Part shown: piece by piece, positions 20,183 through 31,142 of the stretch | Layout of the letters: the number at the start of each line of letters is the position of its first letter | How positions within the stretch are numbered: the first letter of the stretch is position 1 | DNA from: Anodontia alba | Taxonomy: Eukaryota; Mollusca; Bivalvia; Lucinida; Lucinidae | Length of the DNA: 64,000 nucleotides | Direction: 5' to 3' | NCBI GenBank assembly: GCA_964016985.1 | Contig: OZ024829.1 | Location: 66,677,197-66,741,196, forward strand | Translations under genes and position numbers: made by a program | The notes under the pieces: generated by a model | Database searches by the model: none | What the model saw: the letters and a program-made list of their open reading frames with translations, nothing else | Told to the model about the DNA's origin: nothing

Positions 20183-20372
20183 CCCTTGTCCTGCTGAAAT
20201 GGATATATCCTGCCTTTGCAAACTGTATATACAGATTAACTGGCTTCAGCAAACTGATATGGATCTGCACTGTTATTAAGTATGTGAATTTATATCAACC
20301 TGGATGAAGCAATCTGATTGGTTGACAAATAGAAGTGGATGCAACAGATTAATTTATTCAGCATGGCAAGGA
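20183..20372 (-). mobile_element. TTAA-type MITE, degenerate
   Basis: Begins cccttgtcctgctgaa and ends ttcagcatggcaagga before TTAA (20373-20376). The central hairpin is degraded (acagattaactggcttcagc). Confidence 0.75.
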
Positions 20373-20459
20373 TTAAGATGAACAGGGGGGAAAATAAGGA
20401 TTTGACACCAGCTAAATTAAAGCTCTATTATAGTTCTGGACTATGATACTGAAATAAAA

Positions 20460-20658
20460 CATGAAACCATAATACTTCGCCATTACCATGTCGCAGGCAG
20501 ACAACTCTGTCAAAAATTGACGAAATTTGCCAATGAGCAATCCCAAAACAGATCTCCACAATATAAATGCACATATCAAATTTGGTGAAAATCCATTGAG
20601 ATTTACTCAAGTTATTGTCCTTAATGTAAAATATGGATGTATTGCTGGCAGATAATTC
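20460..20658 (+). repeat. Tandem repeat family K, left part
   Basis: Carries tttgccaatgagcaatccca, agatctccacaatat and tttggtgaaaatccattgag, continuing beyond the LINE at 24464-24850. The LINE is inserted in this array. Confidence 0.7.
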
Positions 20659-20662
20659 TATC

Positions 20663-20730
20663 AAATGATGATGATGATGATGATCATCATCATCATCGGT
20701 GATGATCATCATCATCATCATCATCATCGG
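20663..20730. repeat. Inverted trinucleotide tail (ATG)n / (ATC)n
   Basis: About seven ATG units switch directly into ATC units, then gg tgatgatc and another ATC run. The strand sense flips within the tail, giving a self-complementary sequence. Confidence 0.9.
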
Positions 20731-20782
20731 ATTTTGATTAACATGCAGGTAGAGGGGCAACATCCAAATTAGTGGGCCCCCT

Positions 20783-23700
20783 TCAAGATAGCTGGCTTGT
20801 TGCATGCATGGCAGATCTCACACCAGATCTCCAGGTATGTCTATCATGAGGGTCTATAGCTGAGAGCTTCCACTCTCTGCAGTCCCTCTCTGTCAGCTGC
20901 TTCCGTGTCATCTTGGGCCTTCCAGGCCCATGCTTTCCATCAACCTGTATGTCAAAGGCTGTCTTGACTGCACCATTGGAACATTCCATTTGTCCATACC
21001 AGCTGAGCCTTCCCTCCTTCTGAATGAGGTCCAGATCCTCAATGCCAAGCCGTGCAGGTAGCTCTTTGGATCTGTTGGAGACAATGTCTTGTGGCTTGAC
21101 ATTAAAGAGCTGTCTGATCATTGCCCAGTCATTTCGCTGCAGACATTGGAGGTTTGGCTTTGTTAATCCTTGTCCTGCTGAATAAATTAAGATGCCACGC
21201 TCACGTCTAATTTTTAGCCAATCGGATTACTTGATCCAGATTGTTGCTATATATTCACATACCTAATGGTAAACAGTGCAGATCAATATCAGTTGGCTTC
21301 TTCAGAAGCCAACTGATCTGGATCTACACTGTTTGCAAATGCAGGGTATATCCGGGTTCAGCAGAACAAGGGTTAATGGCCAAGTCTCACTGGTATGGGG
21401 CATTGTGCTCCGCACACAAGAGTTGTGCACGCGGCCACGTGTCTTGAAAGAGAGGTGGCAGGAAAAGAGAACTGGTAGCAGCTCCTTGAACTTCTTCCAG
21501 GCGGTTTTCACACGTGTTGTGGTTGAAAGTTCACAGCCACCGGCTGCTGAGAGCATCTCCTAGGTAGCAAAAGGAAGTACCACCTTCAGCTTGTCAGGTC
21601 CGACTTGGACTTCCCTCTGTTGTCTACCATCCAAGGGGCATGCAGTTCCCTGGCACTGTGTACATCTGTAATCAGGGTCCTTTGTCAAGCGCTAGAGCCC
21701 ACTGCATTTCTTGTGCTTGCAGCCATTACAGAAGATGCTGTTGCTGCCCACTCCAGTGGGACAGACAGCACATGGAAACTCGCCTGAACTCTGCAGGAGA
21801 TCCAGGCCCATACCACAGATCATGATCTTCATCTTTCCTGCATTTACTCTCAGTCCTTTCTCCTCAATTGCTTCTTTTCCAAGTCAAGAGCCTCCTGACA
21901 CATTCCTCGAGCGATTCAGCAATGATAACAAGGTCATCGGCATGGAGGTTCTCCCAGGGGACCCCAGAGCAGAACTCGTGTGACAAGGCTTCAAGCACAA
22001 TGATGAAGAGCAGCGGGCTGAATACTGAGCTTTGGTGAACACCGACCTTCACTTCAAACTCTTCACACTACCCCTCACCATCACAGACATGGCTCCGCGC
22101 ATTGGCATACATCCCCTGCACCAATCACACAATCCTCCTCCATACCAAGTTTTCTCAGCGCCCACCAGATGACCTTCCGAGGCACTCGGTCAGAGGCCTT
22201 CTCCAAGTCTACAAAAGCGCCATGTGGAGTCTCTTGTTGGCAGCTAGATACTTCTCTTGCAGTTACCTGACTACAAAGATTGCGTCTGTTGTGCCTCTGC
22301 CTCAGGGGAATCGTCGATTGACACCAACTTTCTGATGAGGCCGTCAACAATCCTCTCCAGAACTTTCATGACCTGCTCTGTCAGCTTGAGACCGCAGTAG
22401 TTTCCCCTGTCCAATGCATCCCCTTACCCTTGTAGAGGCAGACAATGAAACTCAGCTCACAGTCAGAGGGTACCTTGCCATCGGGAAGGATTGCAGCTGC
22501 GAGCTTACGGATCATGGCGGTGCCCATGTCACCAGCTGCTCGTATCATCTCCACCACTATGCCTGATGGGCACGGTACTTTGCCCACCTTCATCTGAGAG
22601 ATAGCCTTCTTAATCATATCAATGATGATTGGGATGGGCGGGCCTTCCACTGGTGGTTCGTCAGACAGGTGGTCTGGATCCCAGTCAAACTCAACATTGA
22701 GAAGCCTTTGGTAGTGCTCTAACCAGGCTTTTGCTTTGAGTCTTGGCTCATTGACATCTCCCCAGCATCATTCTTCACCAGTTTGTCAACAACAACATCA
22801 GCGTTCTCTCTTCTAAATTGGTTAGCAAGGTAGTAGATTAAAGACTTGGGGTCAATATTCTCGTAGACCTTCTTGTCCACTTCTTGACAAGCATGGTGCA
22901 CTGCATGTCTGGCAATGCGTTTGGCTGGATCTTATGTCCTAGTGCCTTTACCAGTCTTCCAGGCCTTGAAAGCTTTCCGCTTGGCAGCAATGGCCTTTTC
23001 CACGTGCTCATTCCAACACCAGGTTTCACGACACCAACCGTAGGGCAGAGTTGTGTCACACATCTCCTCAGTTGTCTTGTGCAGGCCAGTCTTGATTTTG
23101 GCCCAGATATCCTCAGTGGCAGCATCAGCTACATCTGCAGTCACACTCACATGCGAGATGAAGACCTCCTGGAAATGACTGCTCATCTAAGGGTCTTTAA
23201 GCTTCCAAACTTTAAGGCGAGCCACAAACTTGCGCTTGGATTTTGGTGGCACATCAATGCTCATATCGCATACAAGAAGTTGATGTTGCAGGGCTACTTC
23301 CTCGCCAGGGATCACTTTTACATCTGTGACAAGTTTGTGCATGGTCCTATGGAAAAGGATGAAGTCTATCTGCGTGGCTACATTTCCAGACTTGTACGTG
23401 ATGAGATGGCTGTCACGTTTCTTGAAACGTGTTCCCAAGAAGCAGGTTGAATGCTAGGGCATACTAAAGGGTTCTCTCACCCTCCACATCTGGTTCCGGC
23501 CTGCCATACCCCATCCCACCATGCACTTCCCTGTATCCAGTGCCTGCAAGCTAACATGGCTGTTCCTATCTCCACATAGGATTAGAAATTCGGATCCTGG
23601 CAGTCACAGCAAGCAGCTGATCAAAGAACAGGTCCTTAACCTCATCACTTAGACTACTCTGTGGGGCATACACAGACAGAAAGGTAACCACACACTGGCC

Positions 23701-23995
23701 AACTATAAGCTTCACTAAGCTGATTCTGTCGGAGATTCTCTGCACCTCAAAAACTTTCTCTATCCACTCTTCTGCCACAAACACTCCTACACCAGCAGTG
23801 CCTTTGTCGTTTCCGGACCAGTAAAGCTTTTACCTGGTGTCCTTGCCCTTGATTGTGTGGCAGTTGCTATCATGGTATCTGGTCTCCTGAATACAGCAGA
23901 CATACATTTTCCTGTGGGATAGTGTTTCCACTACCTCACAAACTCTTCCTCTCAGAGTGTTTACATTTAGTGTTCCCACCTTGAATTTCCTCAGG
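20783..23995 (-). pseudogene. LINE endonuclease-reverse transcriptase, frameshifted
   Basis: In minus-strand order: the APE endonuclease start VGTLNVNTLRG and CIQETRYHD (about 23990-23850), VGVFVAEEWIEKV and FLSVYAPQSS (23784-23640), CGDRNSHV (about 23570), the endonuclease C-terminus THRKS-like TYKSGNVATQIDFILFHR and QHQLLVCDM (23390-23250), reverse transcriptase pieces FVDLEKASDRVPRK (about 22230), VHQSSVFSPLLF (about 22040), the catalytic box as HADD instead of YADD (about 21940), a zinc-finger remnant (21600-21780) and the thumb region (21556-20783). Many frame changes and stops show it is dead. The catalytic tyrosine change to histidine adds to this. Confidence 0.8.
21167..21372 (+). mobile_element. 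TTAA-flanked MITE nested in LINE copy 2
   Basis: 206 bp between TTAA at 21163-21166 and 21373-21376. Removing it and one TTAA restores LINE text ggctttg-TTAA-tggccaag, which matches the uninterrupted LINE copies (gctttgtcaatggccaag near 10143; ttaacaaagccaaac near 26625 on the other strand). This proves the boundaries and the 4-bp TTAA duplication. Central hairpin at about 21280-21340. Confidence 0.93.
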
Positions 23996-24463
23996 TGCTT
24001 GCTTGATTTACCACAATGGCCCGACCCTGCCTCCTACACCTGACAGGAGGCCAAGTCGGAGACACTACCAAAGGAGTTTGATGTCTACTGGCATCGCCTA
24101 ACTCAGATTCTATTGTTGTGATCACCATAATAAATTCTTGGAACAGCTGTTTTTACGGGATCACCTGTCCTGACATCCCAACTCAGTTCTTTAACGGCAT
24201 CTCAGCATGCAAGCTGTTCTCGCACTCGAGCAGTATGCTTTGCCATTGTCCTTATAAAGGAAGGATCGTTCGCCAAATCCCAATAGCTAGAACACCAAGT
24301 TATCGGTCTGTAGATGATTGCCGCCTAGCTCTGCCACCCAGGTTGTGGCAGCCTCGTAACCTTGAAGGTGGGGAGGCAACTGTGATAGAGGGCAGCCTCA
24401 CTTTGCCACACTCATATTGAGTGTCACAGCTAGATGCAGTTTTACGTTATACCCAGGACCAAA

Positions 24464-24846
24464 ATAGACAAAATCTGCCCATTAGCAATCCCAAAGCAGA
24501 TCTCCACAATATCAATGCACATACCAAGTTTGGTGAAAATCCATTGAGATTTACTAAAGTTTTCGTCCACAAATAAAAATACGGACATATCGCAGGTAGA
24601 TAACTGTCAAAAATTGAGGAAGTTTGCCAATTAACAATCTCAAACCAGATCTCCACAATATCAATGCACACACCGAGTTTGGTGAAAATCCACTGATATT
24701 TATTCAAGTTATCATCCGGAAATGAAAATACGGACAGACGAACGAAAATACGGATGGATGGACAACAGACAGAGGGAAAGAAGGACAGACAGACAGCCAA
24801 CATGATACCATAATACCCTGCCACTATCGTGTGGCAGTGTATAATA
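24464..24846 (+). repeat. Tandem repeat family K, right part with terminal module
   Basis: Two units of about 145 bp, then cggacagacgaacg and acagacagaggg microsatellite (24720-24795) and hairpin ctgccactatcgtgtggcag (about 24816-24835), ending gtataa. Confidence 0.8.
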
Positions 24847-24899
24847 TAGCAGTGCTTTAGGGAACTGCGTGCTCCTGGTAGACATTCTGACACTTTTTA

Positions 24900-24997
24900 C
24901 AAGGGAGACAATTATTGTGACATTTTGTTTGTGTTCCAGCACACCAAGTCACTTCTAAAAGGGGTCTACCCTAAAACAATCAGAGTTGCCTCCCTTG
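24900..24997. mobile_element. Short MITE with CAAGGGAG ends
   Basis: The left end caagggagacaattattgtg and the right end cagagttgcctcccttg are inverted repeats. The related, longer element at 43453-43815 has the same ends. No target duplication could be fixed. Confidence 0.55.
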
Positions 24998-25329
24998 AGA
25001 GTGCATCAATTCCCTTTGACTGGGGAATATCAGTGTTTGAGCTACATGTAAAAGTCTTGAGAACTTGTAATTGGTTCTGATTTCTTTTGATTTCTGGGAA
25101 GTAGGTGAACCATAACACGCTCACAAATAGTGCATCTACAAGGATGATATTCTAAATTTTAACCTTGAAAAGGCAGTAATTCTGTATTTGCCCAGAGGAT
25201 GGCAAAGGTAAACTTCTTATCATACTTCTTCTAAATAAATCCAGTATTTTTTCAAAGCGGGGCTATAATAATATAGATCGACCTTTGGTGAAGTTGATGT
25301 TGCACCTGCCCCATAAAAAAGTAATGTTT

Positions 25330-26312
25330 ATTTCAGGGAGATGAAATTAATATTGGAATTTCATCTAAAGCACATGCATATTCTCATATGATGCATGATA
25401 AGTTGCACTCAAAAGGTACCCACAGTCTATACATTTTCATAAAATCTGAGGTAAGAAAATGACAAAGTTAAAGTGGAAGAAGTGACAAAAATAAATCTTA
25501 AAAGTATATCCAACCCACATGCACTTCTGCAGACCTGGAGAAAACATGTGCAAAGTTTCAAAAAGATTGGTATAAAATTGTATAAGGAGTTGCAATCACA
25601 TGGTACCCACTGCCTACACATCTGAGGTCAGAAAATGACAAAGTTCACAAAGTAGAAAAAAGTGACAAAAATTAATGCAAGGATTATATCAAAAGCACAT
25701 GCACAAGTTCAGACAATGGAGAAAACATGTGCAAAGTTTTAAAAAGACTGGTATAAAATTGTATAAGGAGTTGCAATCACAAGGTACCCACTACCTATAC
25801 ATCTGAGGTCAGAAAATGACAAAGTTCACAAAGTAGAAAAAAATGACAAAAATTAATGCAAGGATTATATCAAGAGCACATGTATATGAGGAGTTGTGCT
25901 CTCAAGGTACCCACTGTCTCACAATGTGGAACAATTATATCAAAACCACATGCATATCCTTATACCAGGAAGAAAACACATGCAAAATTTCATAACGATC
26001 GATACAAAACTGTAAGAGGAGATGCACTCACAAGAGGTACCCATTGTCTATATATTGAGAGTGAAAAACGACTAAGTTCACAATATGGAAAAAGTGATAA
26101 AAAATGATCTAACATTTATATCCAAATCACATGCACATCCTCATACCATGAAGAAAACACATGCAAAGTTTCAAATTGATCGGTACAAAACTGTAAGAGG
26201 AGTTGCACTCACAAGAGGTACCCACTGTCTATATATTCAGGATGAAAAATGACTAAGTTCACAATATGGAAAAAGTAACAAAATATGATCTAACAATAAT
26301 ATCCAAACCACA
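25330..26312 (+). repeat. Tandem repeat family D, left part
   Basis: Units of about 145 bp: aaatgacaaagttcacaa, caaagtttcaaaaagattgg, taaggagttgcaatcacaag and gtacccactg. Interrupted by the LINE copy at 26313-27056. Confidence 0.8.
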
Positions 26313-27056
26313 TTAAGGACCCTGATTACAGATGTACATGGTGCCAGGGAACTGCATGCCCTTGGATGGCAGACCACAGAGGTAAGTCCAAGTTGGACCT
26401 GACAAGCTGGAGGTGGTAGCTTCCTTTTGCTACCTAGGAGACATGCTCTCAGAAGCCGGTGGCTGTGAACTTACAACCACAACACATGTGAAAACCGCCT
26501 GGAAGAAGTTCAAGGAGCTGCCTACAGTTCTTTCTTCCTGCCACCTCTCTTTCAAGACATGTGGCTGCATGTACAGCTCTTGTGTGCGGAGAGCAATGCT
26601 CCATGCCTGTGAGACTAGGCAATTAACAAAGCCAAACCAAACCTCCAAGGTCTGCAGCGAAATGACAGGGTAATGATCAGACAGATCTGCAATGTCAAGC
26701 CGCAAGACACTGTCACCACCAGATCCAAAGAGCTACTTGCACAACTTGGCACTGAGGATCTTGACCTCATTCTGAAGGAGAGAAGGCTCCGCTGGTATGG
26801 ACATGTGGAATGCTCCAATAGTACAGTCAAGACAGCCTTTGACCTACAGGCTGATGGAAAGCGTGGGCCTGGGAGGCCAAAGATGATATAGAAGCAGATG
26901 ACACAGAGGGATTGCAGAGAGTGGAAGCTCTTGGCGATCAACCCCCATGATAGATATACCTGGGGATCTGGTGTGAGATCTGCCATGCGTGCAGCAAGCC
27001 AGCTAACTGGAAGGGGGCCAACTGATGCTGATGTTGCCCCTTTATCTGCACGTTAA
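26313..27056 (+). mobile_element. RTE-type LINE, copy 3, 5'-truncated
   Basis: The plus-strand 3' 740 bp of the LINE, from gaccctgattacag to cacgttaataaaaaatctga. It encodes the thumb region in two frames: CYLGDMLSEAGGCE from 26413, then RQICNVKPQDTVTTRS from 26673 and DGKRGPGRPKM. A frameshift near 26670 and a stop after RPKMI (tatag near 26890) break it. Flanked on both sides by family D repeats. Confidence 0.85.
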
Positions 27057-27082
27057 TAAAAAATCTGAGGATGATGATGATG

Positions 27083-27120
<38 letters not shown>
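27057..27120. repeat. Inverted trinucleotide tail of LINE copy 3
   Basis: gatgatgatgatgaatcatc: about four GAT units turn into a run of about a dozen ATC units, the same sense flip seen at 20663-20730. Confidence 0.9.
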
Positions 27121-27121
<1 letters not shown>

Positions 27122-27466
27122 AAAGAAAACACAGGCAAAGTTTTAAAATGGTCAGTACAAAACTGTAAGCGAAGTTGCACCCAAAAGATGTACCCACTGT
27201 CTAAATACTGAGGGTGAAAAATGATTAAGTTCACACTGTGGAAAAAGTGACAAAAATGATCTAACAATTATATTCAAACCACGTGCACATCCTCATACCA
27301 TGAAGAAAACACATGCAGTTTCAAAACGATCTGTACAAAATTGCCCTCAAAGGACACCCAGGGTAAATGTTGATTGAAGGATGAACAGACAAACAGATGA
27401 GTGGACAAACAGACAGATGGAAACTTGCACGCCTAAGTTGCCCTGCTAAAGCAGGTGTGACAAAAA
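27121..27466 (+). repeat. Tandem repeat family D, right part with terminal module
   Basis: Two further units, then gaacagacaaacagatgagt microsatellite and a hairpin around gccctgctaaagcagg, followed by tgtgacaa. Confidence 0.7.
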
Positions 27467-27821
27467 AAAAGTGTTATCTAGAGCTGCAGTATTTTGAGGA
27501 AATGACTTAATTTCATATTGTTATGTTTGTGTATCAAACAGCACATTTTTAGAATGTCTGCAGTTTCACAAATCATTTTAACTTTATTGTCTTTCTGACA
27601 CAAAGCTTGAAAGGGCAACACAGCTTCTGGAGATTGGAGGAGAGACATAAAATATCTTAATTTTCATGAGGTTGAAGTAGATTGAAAAAAGAAAATTTTG
27701 TTTGTGCTTGAGTTGGCTGTCCTATAGATGAAGAAAGTGATGATAATTTTAATGCACAGATATAGGTAGTAGCAATTAAATTCATATTATTTTGGGTGAG
27801 TTAGAAGATGTGGTCTGGTAC
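27467..27821. other. Unique intronic sequence
   Basis: Between the family D element and the exon; no repeat or gene recognised. Confidence 0.4.
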
Positions 27822-27896
27822 CTCTGAAGTAGCAGCAGATATTGTCTCATCTTTCTTTGTCTTCCTCTTCACAGCTTCATATATCTTGTTTACAGC
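27822..27896 (-). CDS. FOCAD: Focadhesin-like coding exon, upstream
   Basis: A 75-bp minus-strand exon of exactly 25 codons in phase 0/0. The acceptor is ctatgtattttcag ending at 27897; the donor is GAG|gtacca at 27822/27821. It encodes AVNKIYEAVKRKTKKD then ETISAATSE. It joins in frame to the exon at 19745-19899. In the vertebrate protein as I recall it, AVGHLIAAVLKEN stands at this place just before LLWEK, so position, phase and the AV....AV pattern agree. The match is short, so the call leans on the neighbouring exon. The intron to the next exon is about 7.9 kb and holds LINE copies 2 and 3. Confidence 0.68.
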
Positions 27897-28009
27897 CTGA
27901 AAATACATAGAAATTAAACTGGCTAAATCAACCAACTTCAAATTACTAAAAACTGACAAAAATGATCTAACAATTATATTCAAACCACATGGGTAAAATT
28001 ATCTGAGGA

Positions 28010-29327
28010 AGACATTTTGTTTCGATCCAGAAGGCATCCTGTTGCTGAAGAGCAAGTTTCGGCTGAAAGCGATCTAAGGTTTCAGAAGAGATGTCAAAAA
28101 TTGATTTTCAAGATGGCGGCTGTGGTGGCCATCTTGGATTTTCTATCGGCTCATTTAGCTATTTTATGTCTCATAAGTGCCCTAATGCTCATCATCAAGC
28201 TTTGATTCAACTGGATTATAGAGGAGAAATCCAAAATATGAATTCTCAACATTTTTCCCATATAAATGTATAGGGCCCATACAAATGCATGGGAAGTAAA
28301 TTTGACTGCCGTAAAAAGGTCAAATGTCAACGTAGGACCATGATTTTAACAATTTTGGTAGATCTCCTGTCCCCGAGGATTTGTGCAAAGATAAGGCCCC
28401 AGGGCTTATTTGATTCTGGAGTAGAAGATTTTTAAAGGTTTTTACCATATATGGGCATGGCAGCCATCTTAATCAATGGACCGTGACCATTGTAGCAATC
28501 TTTCGTTCCCCCAACCTAAGGAGGCGCCACATGTTTGAGCAACATTGGCCCAGAAGCTTCAGAGGAGAAGTCGTTTGAAATTCTCAACATTTTTCCCATA
28601 CAAATGTATTGTGCCCATACAAATGCATAGGGAAGCAAACTTGGCCTCGCCGTAAAAAGGTCAAACGTCAATGTATGACCATCATTTTAGCAACTTTGGT
28701 AGACCTGTGCCTTATGATTTGTACAAAGAGTCAGCCCAAAAGCATCTTCTGTTCTGGAAAAGAAGATTTTCAAATGTTTTTACCATATATGGGCATGGCA
28801 GCCATCTTGGTCAATGGACCGTGACCATTTTAGCAATCTTTCGTTTCCCCAACCTAAGGAGGCTCCACATGAAATTTGAGCAACACTGGCCCAGAGGCTT
28901 CAGAGGAGAAGTTGCTTAAAATTCTCAACATTTTTTCCCATACAAATGCATAGGGAAGCAAACTTGACCTCGCCGTAAAAAGGTCAAACATCAATGTACA
29001 ACAATTATTTTAGCAATTTTGGTAGACCTCTTGTCCCCGATGATTTTTGCAAAGATATAGCCCCAAGGCATCCTCATTTCTGGAGAAGAAGATTTTTAAA
29101 TGTTTTTACCACATATGGGCATGGCAGCCATCTTGGTCAATGAACCGCAACCATTTTAGCAATTTTTCATTCCCCCAAACTAAGGAGGCTCCATATGAAA
29201 TTTGAGCAAAATTGGCTCAACGGCTTCAGAAGAGAAGTCGTTTGAAAATGTTAACGGATGGACGGATGCACGGACGGACGGACGACAGACGAAAAGTGAT
29301 CACAATAGCTCATCCTGGGTGAGCTAA
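28010..29327 (+). repeat. Tandem repeat family I, array 1, with terminal module
   Basis: About four units of about 300 bp: ccgtaaaaaggtcaaa, attttagcaattttggtaga, ttaccatatatgggcatggc, gccatcttggtcaatgga and gaaatttgagcaaaattggc. It ends with a cggacggacggacgacagac microsatellite and a shortened hairpin catcctgggtgagctaa (CTAA 29324-29327). Related arrays lie at 53209-54467 and 59216-60696. Confidence 0.85.
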
Positions 29328-29442
29328 AAACATTCCCCCTCTACCCTTACCTGCTACAAGGATAGCGGGCCTTGTCCAGCTGTAATTTAATATCAGTTGG
29401 ACGCCCCGGTGACGTAAGATACACTACACCTTCGCCACACCC

Positions 29443-29479
29443 AAACCCCCCCCCCACACACACACACACACACACACGG
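29443..29479. repeat. C-run plus (CA)n microsatellite
   Basis: About 10 C followed by about 13 CA units. Confidence 0.95.
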
Positions 29480-29768
29480 GATTTGACAATTCATGCATTT
29501 TTTTTCCATTTGAGACAATTTGCATAAAATGTCAGATCCTGTTTTGGGGGAAAAATAATTAGAAAAATATTACCAATTTGTTGTCTGTTGAAAAGTTAAT
29601 ATAGAATATTAAGGAAACATTTAATTGAAACTCTCTCACCTTTTCTCCAAGGAAAACTATCTGAATAAAATGTCAAGCTTATTTTGTGAGAAAGATATTT
29701 TTTAAACATCATCTGCTGTTAGTTAAATTCAGTAGGTTAGACGTTAAACTTTAACATAACTGCATTAA

Positions 29769-29981
29769 CCATTCCAGCGCCAAGCAAAATTGTAGGGACA
29801 ACATTCTAAATTCATTTGATTATTTTTTAGAGAAAATTAGACAGTTCATATGAATCATCTGTATCATCTGCTAGGCAGATGATTCATATATGTCAAGCCT
29901 TACTTTCTCTCAAGAATAATAATAATAAAAATGAGTATTTCAAAATGTTGTCTGCAGCAGTTGAGAATAGCACTTTAAGGG
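29769..29981. mobile_element. Palindromic MITE, TTAA-flanked (second family)
   Basis: Flanked by TTAA at 29765-29768 and 29982-29985. The right end reads cactttaaggg. The inner arms tcatatgaatcatctg and cagatgattcatatat form a long hairpin. Related to 32689-32896 and to half-copies near 31000-31070, 41890-41940 and 58015-58110. Confidence 0.7.
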
Positions 29982-30119
29982 TTAAGTGACATTTTTTAAA
30001 AGTGATTCAGAAAAATGTCATCATGAACAACAAAGACCAAGAAAAGCCTGCATGCCTGTGCAATCTGATCAGTCACTGCTTTTTTCTCAAAAGACAGTAG
30101 TATCCCATAGGCAATGTAG

Positions 30120-30200
30120 ATCCTGATAAGACAAATCTCCACAGAGTAGATCCAGATTAGATGGCACCTGATCAGGGTCTACACTGTTTGCCACTCATTC
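30120..30200. repeat. Fragment of hairpin repeat (gtagatc...gggtctacactg)
   Basis: Inverted pieces gtagatcctgat and gatcagggtctac followed by cactgtttgccactcattca. Similar fragments lie at 36490-36575, 57285-57360 and 63815-63865. Confidence 0.5.
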
Positions 30201-30586
30201 AGTAGTTTTGTTAATCACAAGAACTGGTAGTCAAATGGCACACATGCAACCTTGTAGGAAATGTGTGTCTCTGCTCAACTGACAGTTGGTGTTCAGCTTT
30301 GGCTAGCCAATCTTCAAGAAGCAGCTCTAATAATTTTCCCTCATTACTCACTGAAAATCAATGAGCAATATGTGAGGATGACATCCTTAATGCAGACACT
30401 GAAAGGTCAAATCAGCCCGCACATCTGATCAGGGCCTTCATTGTCTGCTTAAAGTATCATTACATTATGTAAAATACTGGCAAACAAAAACAACAAAGTC
30501 AGACTCCAAGAAGAACACAGTAATCAAACAAAACCAGTGACTATGAGTTATGAGTTCCTGTAATATCAAATTGTGCTCATTAATGC

Positions 30587-30774
30587 TTGGCACTCTGGGT
30601 AAAATTTTCCGTAGATGACATTGAAATGTTTTTTTCTTATTTTTCCCAGAAAACAGGTTTTGACATTTCATGAAAATTGTCTCGCATGGAGATTATTTGC
30701 ATGAAATGTCAAATCCTGTTTTCTGGGAAAAATTTCTTCAATTTGTTGTCTGCTGAATTAGCCCAGAGAGTGGT
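30587..30774. mobile_element. Long-hairpin MITE
   Basis: Almost one complete inverted repeat: left arm ttttcccagaaaacagg then tttgacatttcatg; right arm catgaaatgtcaaatcctg then ttttctgggaaaa. Outer ends cactctgggt and gcccagagagtg. Second copy at 36634-36834. Confidence 0.75.
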
Positions 30775-30989
30775 AAAGAAAGAAATGTGGCAATATTTGT
30801 GTCATTTGTGTGTGCATTGACTTAATTTACCTAAAGCTGTTTTTTCACAATGGCCTAGCTTCAATACTGCAAAGTTTGCAAACAGTAAACTCATAAAAGC
30901 CATATAATATGAAAAGGCATCTTAGCATATGCCATATTTATGTGAAATTCTGGGGCAATATTACCATGAAAGCACACAACAACTGCAGC

Positions 30990-31075
30990 AGACAACAAAT
31001 TGAAACATTTTGTTTTTCAGAGAAAATAACCCCTGACATTTCATGTGAATCATCTGCCAAGAAAACATTTCTTTT
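30990..31075. repeat. Half of palindromic MITE
   Basis: gcagacaacaaattga, tcagagaaaataacccctga and catttcatgtgaatcatctg match one arm of 32689-32896; the other arm is absent. Confidence 0.55.
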
Positions 31076-31142
31076 AACAAATACCTTGGGTAAATCAATT
31101 CTACTGGTACCAAATCCAAAGGTTCAAATGTAAAAAAAAAAA

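Larger units (their letters stand above)
20659..24463 (-). mobile_element. RTE-type LINE, copy 2, nearly full length
   Basis: About 3.8 kb including a 206-bp nested MITE. The left end is the 3' tail, with trinucleotide runs at 20663-20730 next to gttaatcaaaatcc in minus-strand reading. The right end lies close to 24463, where family K text resumes; the tail side ends ctatcaaa and the other side begins ggaccaaaa, so the exact target duplication is unclear. It contains endonuclease and reverse transcriptase regions in several frames. Confidence 0.82.

Noticed and set aside
22884..23450. A 188-codon plus-strand open frame
   Set aside because: It is antisense to the endonuclease part of LINE copy 2; the minus strand carries the recognisable protein motifs.
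29345..29400. Minus-strand 29-bp segment with an acceptor (ttaaattacag) and donor (gtaagg)
   Set aside because: Too short and self-complementary; it looks like part of a hairpin repeat.
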